Numbered from the stretch's first letter, positions 11,917-23,888 are shown. The stretch is DNA of 64,000 nucleotides from Artemisia argyi (GCA_030686995.1 CM060696.1:12437987-12501986), one strand, 5' to 3'. Notes: generated by a model not told the origin, from the sequence alone. Made by a program: numbers and translations.

Positions 11917-13325
11917 TGATGCGTGGGAATCGCACCTTGCTTTACCTCTCGAGGGATCTCGAGAAGCTTACAACCCCCACCAGGCAGTGTACCTGATCGT
12001 TGTAGTATAGTATAGTGACAAGTATCGGGGGATTGATCGTTCAGCTTAGGAATAGTGTCGCTAGGATTAGAAGACCTAATTAATAGTTCTAAAGGTGAGA
12101 GATGATTATTTTTGTATTTTTTTATATTTTTATAAAAGCAAGTAAAATCTCGGGTTTTGGAAGAGTGGGCGGAATTAGTTGCTATTCAACTAACCCAAAA
12201 CTAAGATGCAATCAAAATAAAATAATAAAAATGAAAATAAACTAATTATACTAAGGTTGTGAGCAGTAATTGGAGAAATTGTGTTTACTTAGACTTCACT
12301 ACTCCCTAGATATCTTTTACACGTTAATTACTTGTTACACTTGTATGGATGACGGATTGTATTCCTTAATACCATTCGTGGGGTGGCATACATAACTCCC
12401 CAACTCTATGAGCTCTTATCTCCTCCTACACCATGACCCAGCACAACTATAGGGATTGTAAACAGTGGCTCATGCATTAAATACAACCAATAAAGACCTA
12501 GTACGCCTCGGTTCATGTTTCTTAAGATGTTCAAGCATGTTACCATTTGGAGATCTGCCAGTTTTCTTAAGCCTAACATATAATATCATTCACCCAAAAC
12601 AAGAATAGACAAGTAGTCAACACATAATCAACATCTAGGTTTCATTAGATCTAAGCAAACACAAAAGAGATCTAGCCTAGCATAGTAGAATTGAGACAAG
12701 AACAAGATATAAACAACCAACACATAGACATATTGATTGAATTGAAAGTACACTTATCTCAATTACAATGCAAGGTCTCAAGGGTTTGGAACCCTTGAAA
12801 AACCTGTAAAAGAGGCACCAAAATCGTCTTTAGGGTTTCACCAAAACTTCTCTCTTTTTAATGAAAAAACTAGAAAACTATATATAGGAAAAGTAGGCTG
12901 ACGGCGTCAAGAGTTACAGGTGACGCCGTCACCTCGCCGCCATATACTTCCTCGAACGGCCTTGATCCACTTATGACGGCCTATTTGACGCCGTCACTGA
13001 CCACGGTATTTAATTCTTGCCACTTTGACGCCGTCATGATGCCTTCTGACGCCGTCACCACCTACGGTGTTTAATTCCTCATGTCTGACGCCGTCAAGAT
13101 GGTAGTCTTGACGCCGTCACCTTGTATCTTCAGCATGGAAATTTGGTACTTAGCCGTTTTCTTCACTTTTATGCTCCAAAAACGTCCAAAATGGCTTCTT
13201 TTCCAGAATTCACTCTCCAAACACCTAAAATCACAAAAGGAACAATTTAGGGCAATATTTGATCAAATAAATTCGGATTCGGGCTTAAATGACCCCCTAA
13301 AAACGGATCATTTTTCGCCTCATCA
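11917..13325 (-). repeat. Gypsy element 1, right LTR (5' LTR in its own orientation)
   Basis: 1,409 bp, same ends and same promoter array (TGACGCCGTCA copies 12899-13119, TATA about 12878-12887) as 5324-6732. Followed directly by the second TGCAC. Confidence 0.95.
12878..13119 (-). promoter_or_regulatory. Second copy of the TGACG palindrome array and TATA box
   Basis: All seven palindromes of 6306-6526 are present at an offset of 6593 bp. This LTR is upstream of gag, so this copy would be the active promoter. Confidence 0.65.
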
Positions 13326-13330
13326 TGCAC
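13326..13330. other. Target site duplication TGCAC, right copy
   Basis: Matches 5319-5323. Element A LTR sequence resumes immediately after. Confidence 0.95.
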
Positions 13331-14065
13331 TAAAACTTTCTGTTCTAATTCTCTCAAATCGTCTTCCTAAATCCTTTGATCATAAACATATTAGTTCTTG
13401 TCTCAAGTGATCCAATCCTTCATCATTCAAAGTGCAAGAGAAGAATACTCCTCCAACATCTTGTTAAGAAGTATTGTAGATTGAAGTATATTGTTAGGTG
13501 TTGTGTTAATTATTTGTAAATTGTAGAAGGTGTGTAATTGATAGATCTAGGTGGGTTAGTAGTTGTGAATAGAAGTAGTGAAGAAATAGGTGTGTTGTGA
13601 AGAATAAGTAGTGAAGGTGTGAGAAGTAGTGTAGTAGTAGTGTTGTGAAGAAGGTGTGTTGTGGTATGAGATTGGTTCTAGCTATTATTAGAACTCGACA
13701 TCTAGCTTAGTGTCGTTAATCGGTGTAAGCAAAAGTTGTGTAAGGTTTCTCCGCCATAAGGGAGCTTGTTGACATAGTGAAGAAAACTCTCGAGTTAGGT
13801 GCTCGGGGAGTGGAGTAGGACGAAGAAGGTGCTTCGAAGCCGAACCACTATAAATCCTTTGTCTTGTGGTGCGATCTTTCCAACTCTATCTCTTTACTTA
13901 TTTACTTATATTGTTGTTGTTTACTTACGTAGATATTAGTATATATATGTATGTTATATATTGATCAAATATAAAACTAGAATCGAAGATTTTGTAAACT
14001 AAGTTTTTATAAAACAAAAATTGACGTAAAACTATTCAACCCCCCCCCCCTTCTAGTATTCCACA
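13331..14065 (+). mobile_element. 3' LTR of element A, right piece
   Basis: Continues the LTR begun at 4809. It holds a G/T/A-rich degenerate minisatellite (about 13440-13680, GTGTTGTGAAGAAG-like units), the conserved TTTCTCCGCC block, a run of C (14040-14050) and the end TTCTAGTATTCCACA. The same order is seen in 51500-52249 of element B. Confidence 0.85.
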
Positions 14066-14070
14066 GTATA

Positions 14071-15272
14071 AACTAGTATATGCATGTAATCTTGTATAGA
14101 AATCATATGATCATGAAAATAACTTGAAGAAATTATGAAAATGAGTTTGACAACTTACTTTGAAAGATTAGTGAGCTTGGATGATGAAAACCTAATAAAC
14201 CTTGAGTTTTTTTTATTTCAAATCCCTAACAAGGATTACTAAATAAGCTTGAATATGACTTGATCTTGGAAAATCAATGGATTTAGCTTCTTGTATGATC
14301 CATGGCCGAGCACCAAGAGAGGAGAGGAAGAGATATTGAGTTTTTCTTGTTAAGTGATAAGTATGTTAAAGTTTTGATAAATATCTTTGATCTTGGTGGC
14401 ATAATGGTAATTATGTGATCAATTTGAAGTAAATATGTATATTAGTAGCTAGGGAGGGGCGACACATGGAAGAAAAATGAGGATTATGTGGGAAGCTTGA
14501 GGTAAAAATGTAGTTATTATGTGTTTTAGTTTTTGATATTTTGTTATCGGGTACCGAGTTAACTAAAAATAAATCGTGACGAGTTGAAATAAAATATGAC
14601 GACGTTAATCGGGACATAATGAAGTCATAAAAATTATGAAAATATATTGGGTACAAGTATTGGGTGTTTGGATGATTATTGTTTAGTTTCTACGAAAACC
14701 GTCGTAATTATATTAAACTTACGATATAAATTAAATAAATTTCCAAAATACTTGGTAAATGAATTTTATAATCTTTGTGATGTTGTAAGAGGTGTAAAAA
14801 TATATCGGGACCATTGTGGGGATTGTCGGATATGTTAGTCACTTTTATTGATCGCGTGTTAACGTTTATTTAAAAATAAACTTACGTAAAACGTCAAATA
14901 TACCAAAAATATTAATTTAAATATCCTACAAGTGGAATAGTATGCAAATGCTATTGTGATAATATGCAGACTATTTCTAGTCCGTATGAAGTGTCCCTAT
15001 TGACGATGCATGAATTCGCAGCTAAACCTGACTGGTTATGCGAATTTAAATACCCGTAAACTAAATTTACGATGAAATGAGTGATGCACTTGAATAGTGT
15101 TTTCCCTCCGGAAATGAATAGTGTCATGTGAATAGTAAAATTTCTGAACGCTTCTCGGAATCTCAAACTGACTCCAAAAATGACAAATAGTAAAATGATG
15201 AATAGTAACTTTCCAAGATGAAAAAGGAAATTTCGACATATGAAAAGGGATCTAAAATTACGAGTTGTGACA
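14071..15272 (+). mobile_element. Probable 5' LTR fragment of the chromovirus
   Basis: 1.2 kb of AT-rich sequence with no ORF between element A and the chromovirus leader. It ends AAAATTACGAGTTGTGACA, the type of end I know from Del/Tekay LTRs, but the tRNA-Met primer site expected next is missing. Its left end would lie beyond the insertion of element A. Assignment rests on position and general look only. Confidence 0.4.
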
Positions 15273-15716
15273 TAGACCTCAAGAGAGACAAAGATGTTCA
15301 GAGTGTTAAGACTGGCTCGTTATGGAGAGAGGTTAAGAGCCTACAGGATGAGGTGAGAGGTCTTTGCCAGAGTTGTGACTAGGGTTGTCGACTTATGTAG
15401 TTACGTCGCTTTCTAAACCAAGGACTCTTTGGTTAGAATAGCTAGTTATCTTATCATCTCGTTTTCTATTTTCATCATATCATATCGTTTAGACCGTTAT
15501 TATCTATTACTCTACCGTATCTTGAAACGTTGTATCGAATCTCTTGTTTACATGGATGTTGGTTTTCGTATTCGTATTGTAATATTCTATGGGTTTTGGC
15601 ATAATTGTGATTGGTATTCTATTGGTATCCTATCTATTGCTTACTATCTCCACTCTTGGACGTTATGTTATGTGTTGTGGTAATCTCATGAAAGCTTATG
15701 TCGTGAATTCAGATTG
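15273..15716 (+). other. Chromovirus leader
   Basis: Non-coding sequence before the gag ATG at 15717. The ORF at 15429-15683 has no recognisable content and is not supported. Confidence 0.45.
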
Positions 15717-18700
15717 ATGGCTCCACGATGAAACCCAATCAGATCCACTCGAACTGGCCCTGTTGTGGCTACTACCGGTCATCGAGGATGACATCCCCAA
15801 CGAAACGTCGAGACCCCCACTCCCGACAATCATGACACCACCAATCACAATGCCAGGAACCCGAATGTTGATGTTCAGGGTTACAATGGTCACTTCCCGC
15901 CTAACACTCCTACCGTCAATTAGGATATGATCAACCAACTTGTGAATCAGCGTGTTGCCGAACTGTTAGCGGAATCGAACCACTCCAATACCTCCGCTGG
16001 GACTCCATTGCCTGTCCGAACTCCCGGTTGTAACTACAACGAATTCCGTTCTTGCGGACCCATCGAATTCTATGGAACTGAAGGAGTGATTACTTGGTAA
16101 GGTGGATAGAAAAGACTGAGTCAGTGTTTACCGTTAGTAATTGTGCTGAGAATGCAAAGGTGAATTTTTTGACGTTTACTCTGAAATACGAAGCGTTAAT
16201 TTGGTGGAATAACTATCGTAAGTCGGTTGGAGACGAAGTGGCATATGCTATGACTTGGGAGCAGTTCAAGGATCTGTTGATCAAAACTTACTGCCCAAGA
16301 AATGAGATTAAGAAATTGGAGATTGAATTCTGGAATCATAATGTGAAGGGTAATGACATGACGGCTTACAACCGTCGTTAGCAGGAGTTGTCATTGCTTT
16401 GCCCAGACATGGTCAAGACTGAGGCACTCAAGATTGAGCGTTATACTGATGGTATGCCTCTAGCAATGAGGAATGATGTAATTGCTGTGAGACCCATAAA
16501 TCTTCATGAGGCCATCTCTATAGCTCAGAGTCTAATGGATTCCATTGCATTGGAGAATGTTGAGAATGGGAAGAAGGATAAGAGAAAAATGAATGACCAT
16601 GCTAAGGGACATGACAAGCCCAACAAACGGCAAGAGACTACCAAGGTGTATGCAATTGGTAATGGAGAAAATAAAATTTATGAGGGAACCAAACCATTGT
16701 GTGGATGATGCAATCGTCATCACTATGCACGATGTGCTGTGGTATGCAAGAATTTCTCTAAGCCAGGGCATTTTGCTAAGGATTGTAGGTCCCGACCACT
16801 TAAAATGGTGCAAACCGACCAGGGCAATGATTAGAAGGCAACAGTTACTTGCTTTGGATGTGGTTAGAAGGGACATTACCGAAGCGAATGTCGTGAGACA
16901 TTGACTGGAGGAAACACTGGAAATGGAACAAGTTAGGGAAACAGAGGAACAGGAAGTGGTGGACAACACCAAAATCATCAAGGAACAGGAGGGAACAGAG
17001 GAATCCAAGTTGTTGAAGCACTGCCAGTGGATGTGGGAGCAGCCCAAGCTAGGGTTTATGCGGTTGGAAACGAGATCAAGGAGGATCCGAATGTCGTTAC
17101 TGGTACGTTCCTTCTCAACAACCGCTATGCTTCCATATTGTTTGATACTAGTGCCGATAGGAGTTTTATATCCACTACGGTTATGCCTCTACTAGAAATA
17201 GCCCCGACACCTCTAGGAATTGGTTATGACGTAGAGTTAACTAATGGAAATATTGAAAGAATAGGCACTATCATCCGTGGTTGCACGTTGAATTTCCTTA
17301 ACCGCCCCTTCAACATAGACCTATTACCCGTCACATTAGGTAGGTTCTTCGTCATTATCGGCATGGATTCGTTGACTAAGTATCATGCGAATATTATATG
17401 TGATGAGAGGATCGTGTGAGTGCCTTATGGCAAGAAGGTGTTGAGTATACAAGGAGATCGAGGCGACCGTGGAAATCCTTCAAGGTTGAGTGTCATCTAT
17501 TGTACTAAGATCCCAAAGCTAGTCGAAAAAGGATGTTTCCTTTTTGTAGCTCAGACCTCTAGTAAGAAGGACGTAGAGAAGGAGAAGAATGAGAAGCGTA
17601 TTAAGGACGTGCCTATCGTTCGAGATTATCATGAGGTTTTCCCAGATGACTTGCATTGACTCTCACCTGCGAGACAAGTAGAGTTTCAGATCAAATTGAT
17701 ACCTGGCACTGCACCTGTAGCCTGGGAACCTTTTCGACTCGCTCCTACGGAATTGGAAGAATTGTCAAAGCAGTTGAGGGAGTTGACAGAGAAGGGATTC
17801 GTACGGCCGAGTTCATCGCCATGGGGAGCACCGGTGTTATTCATAAAGAAGAAGGATGGATTGTTTCTCATGTGTATCGACTATCGGGAATTAAATAAGC
17901 TGACGATAAAGAACCGATACCCTCTACCTAGGATCGATGATTTATTCAACCAACTTCAAGGATCGAGCTTCTACTCGAAGATAGATTTGAGATCAGGATA
18001 CCACCAACTTAGGGTTCGAGAGGAAGACATCCCTAAGACTGCGTTTAGAACTCGTTATGGACACTACGAGTTCCAAGTGATGCCGTTTGGTTTAACCAAC
18101 ACGCAAACAGTGGTTATGGATCTCATGAACCGTGTGTGTAAACTATACTTGGATAAGTTTGTGATAGTATTCATAGACGACACTCTAATCTACTCTAAGA
18201 GTAAGGAGGAACAGTAAGAGCATTTGAGGATCATTTTGGAGTTATTGAGACAGGAGAAACTGTATGCCAAATTCTCTAAGTGTGAATTTTGGATTCCAAA
18301 GGTACAATTCTTAGGTCACGTAACCGATAGCGAAGGAGTTCACGTGGATCCTGCAAAGATTGAGGCCATCAAGGAATGGACCGCTCCAACAACCCCATAA
18401 GAAGTTCGTCAATTCTTAGGTCTAGCAGGTTATTACCGAATATTCATTGAAGGATTCTCTAAAATAGCCAAGTCGCTGACTAAATTGACTCAGAAGAACG
18501 TCAAGTACAAATGGGGAGAAAAAGAGGAGGAAGCGTTCCAGCTGTTGAAAGAGAAGTTGTGCAGTGCACCGATATTAGCCCTACCTGAAGGAAGCGAAGA
18601 TTTTGTCGTATATTGCGATGCTTTGCACAAAGGCTGGGAGAAGTACTAACCCCTAGCTGAATTCTTGTACAACAACAACTATCATACTAGCATTAAGGCC

Positions 18701-19126
18701 GCACCATTCGAGGCACTGTATGGCCAAAAATGCCGTTCACCCGTCTGTTGGACAGAAGTTGGCGGCAGCCAGCTCACAGGTCCTGAACTCATTAAGGAAA
18801 CTACTGAGAAGATAATTCAAATCCGTAATCGTCTACAAACTGCTCACGACCGACAGAAAAGTTATGCTGATAAGATTCGAAAACCCCTTGAGTTTCAAAT
18901 GGGAGACCGAGTTATGCTGAAGGTTTCTCCTTGGAAAGGTGTAATACGTTTTGGTAAACGTGGAAAACTTAATCCTCGCTATATTGGTCCTTTTACCCTC
19001 CTAGACAGGATTGGACCAGTAGCTTATAGACTGGAATTACCCTAGGAGCTGAGTAACGTACGTAATGTCTTTCATGTTAGTAACCTAAAGAAGTGTCTTT
19101 CTGATGAAACTGTAGGATCTACTCCT
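15717..19126 (+). pseudogene. Gypsy chromovirus (Del/Tekay-like) gag-pol, heavily decayed and internally deleted
   Basis: Gag starts at 15717 (MAPR then TGA). One frameshift lies near 16092; from there a single frame runs to 19126 broken only by stops. Order: capsid (ALIWWNNYRKSVG), two degraded zinc knuckles (about 16705-16790 and 16850-16890), and protease at about 17135, whose active site reads DTSA where D-S/T-G is expected. Reverse transcriptase follows ([29 protein letters not shown], and FIDDTLIYS in place of YVDD), then the start of RNase H (VVYCDA). At about 18620-18640 it jumps to the integrase C-terminus ([25 protein letters not shown]). The end reads [14 protein letters not shown] to NVFHVSNLKKCL. 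RNase H, integrase core and any chromodomain are missing. Most stops fit C-to-T or G-to-A changes. Confidence 0.9.
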
Positions 19127-19563
19127 TGATAGATCTTGAGCCTATGGATCGATAGCTTGCTAATGTAATCAACAGCAGAACTATATGGAAAATCTTTGTA
19201 TGCTTGTATCTATGTGGAATTTAAATACAAACAATATACTAAAACTCTTGATCCTCTATGGATCGTTTTATTAATCACTAAGATTGTTTTTGAACACGTA
19301 CATAATGCATTGGCCAAGGGTTCCTTTTATACTACAAGAAACCCTAACCCTTCTTACAAGAAACGAATAACATTAAACTATACAAGCTATTCTAAATATC
19401 TTGTCCTAAAATAAACAAACTCTATCCTACGGATTAATTATATCCGCAGAATCTATCATCAGCAGAATCCAGATCATCAGCAGAAACTATATATGCTTCA
19501 ACAGAATCCTGTCAGCAGTATCCATCAGCAGAATCTATGTGCTGACTTCAATAATTCCTAACA
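19127..19563 (-). repeat. 3' LTR of the minus-strand Copia element
   Basis: 437 bp; minus strand TGTTAGGAATTATTG to GATCTATCA. Contains TATAAAAGGAACCC (plus about 19313-19327), AATAAAACG, and several CTGCTGAT words. Preceded by GATTAGGGGAGGAT, the polypurine tract (plus 19564-19577). Confidence 0.8.
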
Positions 19564-20410
19564 ATCCTCCCCTAATCTTGAATTTGACTCTGTTAACTTC
19601 AAGATTCTTGATAGATCTTCAACTTCCAAACGTAGAGGATTGAATTTGAACATCAGCAGCAAAGAATCACATCAGCAGCATCTCTATGAGCAGCATCACT
19701 TTAAATAGCTCCATTCTTTGCAGCAATAAATGACAAAATGTACATCAAAACATAAGTTTCATACTATTCTCGTCACTTCCAGGTGTTTTAACTCTTGTGA
19801 GAGGTGAATCACTGAAAATAATGGATTTGATGTCTCTTTACCAATAGCCATCACTACTGGAGTAGCCAAATGTTTTAGTTCAAACAAAAACTATGGTACA
19901 CTGATAACCATATGATTTTTAGTAAATCATCAACTATAAACGGATTTGACTTGTCTTTACCTGTAGCCGTTTGCTCAGGACTAGCTAATTCTTTGGTTTA
20001 AAACCATGGTGAATCAGTAACCATATATGGTTTTCCACTGCCTTTACCACAAGCCATATACTTATGGGCTAGCCAATTCTTGGGAATCCACAAAGGAAAA
20101 ATCCAAGGTGAATTGATGACCATTCAACTCTTAGCAATGAAGCATGGGTGAGTTGAGTACCCTATGGTTTTGAGCAAACCATTACAGCTATCAACAGATT
20201 TGAGCTGTCTTTACCAAAGCTGTACCCTTTGGACTAGCTAACTCTTTGATGGAACAGTCAACATCATGGTGAGTTTATAACCATATAAAACATGTATACA
20301 ACAAAGAGTGGACTATACAAAGACAAGTTAGTTAGTTAGTTTTTTTTCTTTTCTTTTTTTTTTACTAAAACAGAAAGAAAATAAATATACAGCAATGCAT
20401 AATACCATTA
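19564..20410 (-). other. Non-coding 3' tail of the Copia element
   Basis: No ORF. On the minus strand it carries four copies of the structured module described at 19815-20290, then CTGCTGAT-rich sequence, then the polypurine tract next to the LTR. Confidence 0.8.
19815..20290 (-). ncRNA. Four structured repeat modules (GGTAAAG loop), candidate RNA element
   Basis: On the minus strand each unit reads GGCTAGYCC-like box, a few bases, a stem arm, GGTAAAG, a spacer, the other arm. CTTTACC (plus) is at 19836, 19955, 20042 and 20209. The arms are ATGG/CCAT (19821, 19848), AAACGG/CCGTTT (19938, 19967), TATATGG/CCATATA (20024, 20054) and TACAGCT/AGCTGTA (20183, 20218). Pairing is kept while the sequence changes. 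The same module is in the LARD-like internal domains. Function unknown; transcription as RNA is inferred. Confidence 0.55.
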
Positions 20411-21360
20411 TCAGTTAGCTCTATGTGCCCTTATCCTGGACTTGAACAAACAGACCAATGATTCAGGAGGAATTTCCAGATGATGTTCAAGCATCTTCTC
20501 CGTAAGAGCCACAGTCAATGGATATTCTTGGTCTATAAACATAGCAACTCTTAGACCAGTTGTAGTCTCCAATACATGAACATATGGAACAGAGTAGAAC
20601 TTCCAGCTTAACACTTTCCACCTGTTATTATTCTTCCAAACTTCATAACCAGCACCAGTGGGAGACCCAGAATCCATGAGCACTTGAAGATCACCCAATA
20701 AATATAACCCAACACCTTTAGGAGTATGAGTAGAGTAATTCTTGGTCACCAGGTCATAAAGGGTGTTATGATCTTGTTTATCCACAAGATGTAAAATTTC
20801 TTGCAGAAAGGTGAATTGCATAGATGAATGATCTAGCCTATAAATAGTATTGGTCTGCCCATTAGAAGAAACTTCCCATCTAACCAATACATTGAAAGAT
20901 CCTTCTGGCCAATCTTCAGCAGACCCTTCTTCAAGAAAAGAATTATCATCAGCATCAAGATCTAAATCTTTCTTCTCATGAGTAGTGGTAGAAACATTGA
21001 TTTTAGCCATCCTCTTGGCCCTTCTACCAGGAATGTAGATAGCAGACTGAGGAGAAGATGGTTCATCAATAGACAAATCATGCTCATGAGTAGTTGTGGA
21101 AGAGTCATGAGTTTCCACTGATGGAGGTGCTAATGGAGTAACAGCAGAAACCACCTCAGAAGGTCTGTCAAGTGAGACAGATTCTGTTTGAGCATCCATA
21201 TTCAACCTAACTTGTTTAGCCCTAGAGCTTCAAGCTCTATTATTCTAACCCTTTCTTCATGAACTTGATCCTCATGCAATCTCTTTGTAGCCTCTTCACC
21301 CAGTCTATCTTCCTCCATCTGTCTTCTGGACCTTTTTCTAGAAGAAAGAGCTTCTTCTAC
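20411..21360 (-). pseudogene. Copia tail ORF, C-terminal half
   Basis: The longest open part is 21205-20411. It has an acidic Ser/Thr-rich region (DEPSSPQSAIYIPGRRAKRMAK), then a globular C-terminus (EDWPEGSFNVLVRWEV, WKVLSWKFYSVPYVHVLETTTGLRVAMFIDQEYPLTVALTEKMLEHHLE; blocks separated). 21360-21206 encodes the preceding VEEALSSRKRSRRQMEED in a different frame, so one indel lies near 21215. The N-terminal half is at 41009-43868 beyond the LARD-like array. From memory this protein family is widespread as a Copia-associated ORF in Asteraceae; its function is not known to me. Confidence 0.7.
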
Positions 21361-21529
21361 TGATGAGTGTCTAAATACTCATCATTTTATACCAATCTGA
21401 GCTGCCAAAACATACAAAAACACTCAAAAATGCATCATAATACTTAAAATATCTTAGAAGTGTGTTTTATATGTTTCAAATGCAAAATATGCAAAAACAA
21501 ATGAAAAACGTACAAAGTTTGCATAATTG

Positions 21530-21960
21530 GCAGTTTCAGTCCCTCAAGTTTCACAATTTGGCAAAACTAGTCCCTGAAGGTTTTAAATGATAGAAAAGTC
21601 AACTTAAGTCCTTGGGAAGTCAAAAATATTCACAAATGATCCCTGGATGAAAGTTTACACAGATTGGCAATTTTTACCCCTCAAGTTACAAAATTGGCAA
21701 AATTAGTCCCTGGGTATTAAAAATAGAATTTTATCACAAATTACCCTTGTACTATTCATAAATGACAATTTGGAACAATTTTATAAACTTTTGGGAAATT
21801 ACAAGTTTAGTCCCTCAAATATCCAAATTTACATTTTAGGTCCTTTTAAGTTTAAAAAAAAATAAAATTATATACTTTTGGTCCTTGTGTTATTATTTAT
21901 GGCAGGTTTGGTCCCTCTCAAAGAAAGTTTGGAAAGTTGGCAAATTTAGTCCTTCAAGAA
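21530..21960 (+). repeat. Degenerate tandem repeat TTGGCAAATTTAGTCCCTCAAG, U3 of LTR 1
   Basis: About ten imperfect copies of a 22-40 bp unit whose core is TTGGCA plus AGTCCYT. Repeated at 28532-28962 and 35551-35981. Similar GGTCCCT-type words are common in plant LTRs. Confidence 0.7.
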
Positions 21961-22441
21961 ATCAGAAATGACAACATTGATCCTTGGGCTTATTACTACT
22001 AAAAACACAAACGGACCCTTTTATTACAAAATCCAAACACAAACAAACACCAGCCCACCATTCAAGCCCAAACACAAAACCCGGCCCACATCCTAAACTA
22101 ATAAAACCCTGGGTCAAACAGTCAACCCCCGCCCAAACCATGGTTACTGTTTATCTCCCTCACCCCCAACCTTCACCAAATACCAGGGTGGTTTTGTGCC
22201 ATCTCCCCCCTCCACCTGTCTTCCACGCTCACACCCTACTCCCTGCCACCTCTCAAACCTATCCCACACCTCATTAATGCTTCCCCACCATCCTACAAGC
22301 AACCCCTACACCCTTTTGCCCTATTTTTCTTCTACTTGACTCAAAAGCTTCACAAAGCTGTCTCACCTTATCCCTTACACCTCTACATATGTCCACAATG
22401 CATTAATTGCATCCAAACCGCCTCAAGCTGTCAAATAGGAC

Positions 22442-22552
22442 TTTGGCGCCAAAATCCGTTTAAACGGCTGAGATCAATTGGACTATTTCAAGGGTCAAGA
22501 TTGAAGCCAATAACTTATGAGTGGCTTCCAAGTATTTCTGAGGCTATAAAAG
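22442..22552 (+). promoter_or_regulatory. LTR 1 promoter: TTTGGCGCCAAA, CCGTTTAAACGG, TATAAAAG
   Basis: Two perfect 12-bp palindromes lie 2 bp apart (22442-22453 and 22456-22467), 77 bp before TATAAAAG (22545). TTTGGCGCCAAA fits the E2F consensus TTTSSCGC on both strands. Inferred U3 promoter, possibly S-phase linked. Same in LTR 2 and LTR 3. Confidence 0.6.
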
Positions 22553-23888
22553 AGAAGAGAAACAGAAGAAAGAACTCCTCTTGCCTTATGCAATTGTCAC
22601 TTAGATTAGTTTAGAATAGTGTAATCTTTTACTGCTTTCCTTTAAATTATCATGTCATTTACAGTTTTAGTAGTGTAATGGAACTCAATTTAGTGTAATG
22701 AAACCATTTACTTTCAGTTTAATGCAAGTTACTTTTATAATTCAAGTTTTTCATAATTCCTTTAATTTTATGTCATTCAAATTTCTGTTTGATTATTGTT
22801 GATAATGGACTCTTTAGGTCACATAAGCTCCTGACAAAGCTTGTTGAAGCTTTTAGATACCTTTAATCAGATGTAGTCTTTTTAAAACCAAAAATCATAA
22901 AAACAAATAGAGAAAAATAGAAAATAAATTAAAAAAGATGTATTCTTGGTGATCTAAGCTTGGAGCATGGCCATTTTGGATTGCCATAGGTTTTAGAGTC
23001 TCATGGGAGACTATAGGTTGTGTTATGATCCTTGGTTCATTGGTTCCTCAGCTTAATCACTTGTAAGCTTTTTCTATCAATTTTGCATTTCTTAGTTTAA
23101 TCTTTATTCTGTGTTGATCTTCATGTTTTTATGTTTATTTGTTGTTTGTTCATGATTTTATAGCTTTATATTAGTCGTTTATGTTTTAGAATTTGATGTG
23201 GCTTAAAATTGCATTTTGACTGTCTTACACTTGATTTTTGATAATCATGGTTTAAACCTTGTGTGACTGCTTGTTTAAGCTTTAAAGGTCCTAATTTAAC
23301 CAATGAAAGCCTGTGGATTTAATAAAATTGGTTTAGATAGTTTTATGTAATGAAAAGCTAAAATCAATTATATTTAAGGTGTGTTTGGTATTACTGATTC
23401 AGTAGTGCTTGAATGAGTCTAGGATGTTGTTTTTGATTGCTATTTGATACATAAAGTTCTTTGAGGTCAGACAAACCTTCAAATCTATTAAGTATTCATT
23501 CAAAAGTCAAAATCACCATCTTGGTTCTCTCATTTGATCACTGTATGGATTTGCAAAGCCAAACTCACCAAATGTGTTTAAATGTTGTTCATACATGTTT
23601 ATTTTATGTTCTTATGTCTTATTATGTCTTAATCAGTCTTTAAATTCAGATCAAAGTTGATAAAAGTCAACTTTGATCATAAACTTAAAAGTTAAAAATT
23701 ACCTAAAACCTGTTTTTTGAATTACATAGATATTTTTGTGTAGGCTTTAATATTTAGTTTTAGAAATTGTTCTTGTTATATGTTTGAGTTTAGCTGCTTG
23801 TCTTATTGTATGAATTTTATCAATTTTTGTTTAGCTTATTTACTAGCTTTTTATTGTGCTTATACTTGCATGTTTTTGCCCTGTGCAC

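Larger units (their letters stand above)
5324..13325 (-). mobile_element. Non-autonomous Athila/Tat-type Gypsy element with gag and protease only
   Basis: A complete 8.0-kb element: two 1,409-bp LTRs (5324-6732, 11917-13325) that start TGATGCG and end CTCATCA on the plus strand, a TGCAC duplication, and a tRNA-Asp-type primer site next to the right-hand LTR, so it is transcribed on the minus strand. Inside are gag (11743-10355) and protease (to 9212). There is no reverse transcriptase, RNase H or integrase; 6733-9211 is non-coding. By eye the LTRs differ at about a dozen sites, which fits an insertion a few hundred thousand years old at usual plant rates (rough). It must borrow pol from a relative. 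Confidence 0.93.

Noticed and set aside
15429..15683. 84-codon hydrophobic ORF in the chromovirus leader
   Set aside because: No conserved content and directly upstream of a recognisable gag start; most likely chance.
22336..22614. 92-codon ORF present three times (also 29338-29616 and 36357-36635)
   Set aside because: It lies in the LTR around the TATA box and recurs only because the LTR recurs; the few differences show no coding bias and there is no known domain. Same for the 97-, 89-, 65- and 60-codon ORFs in the LTRs.
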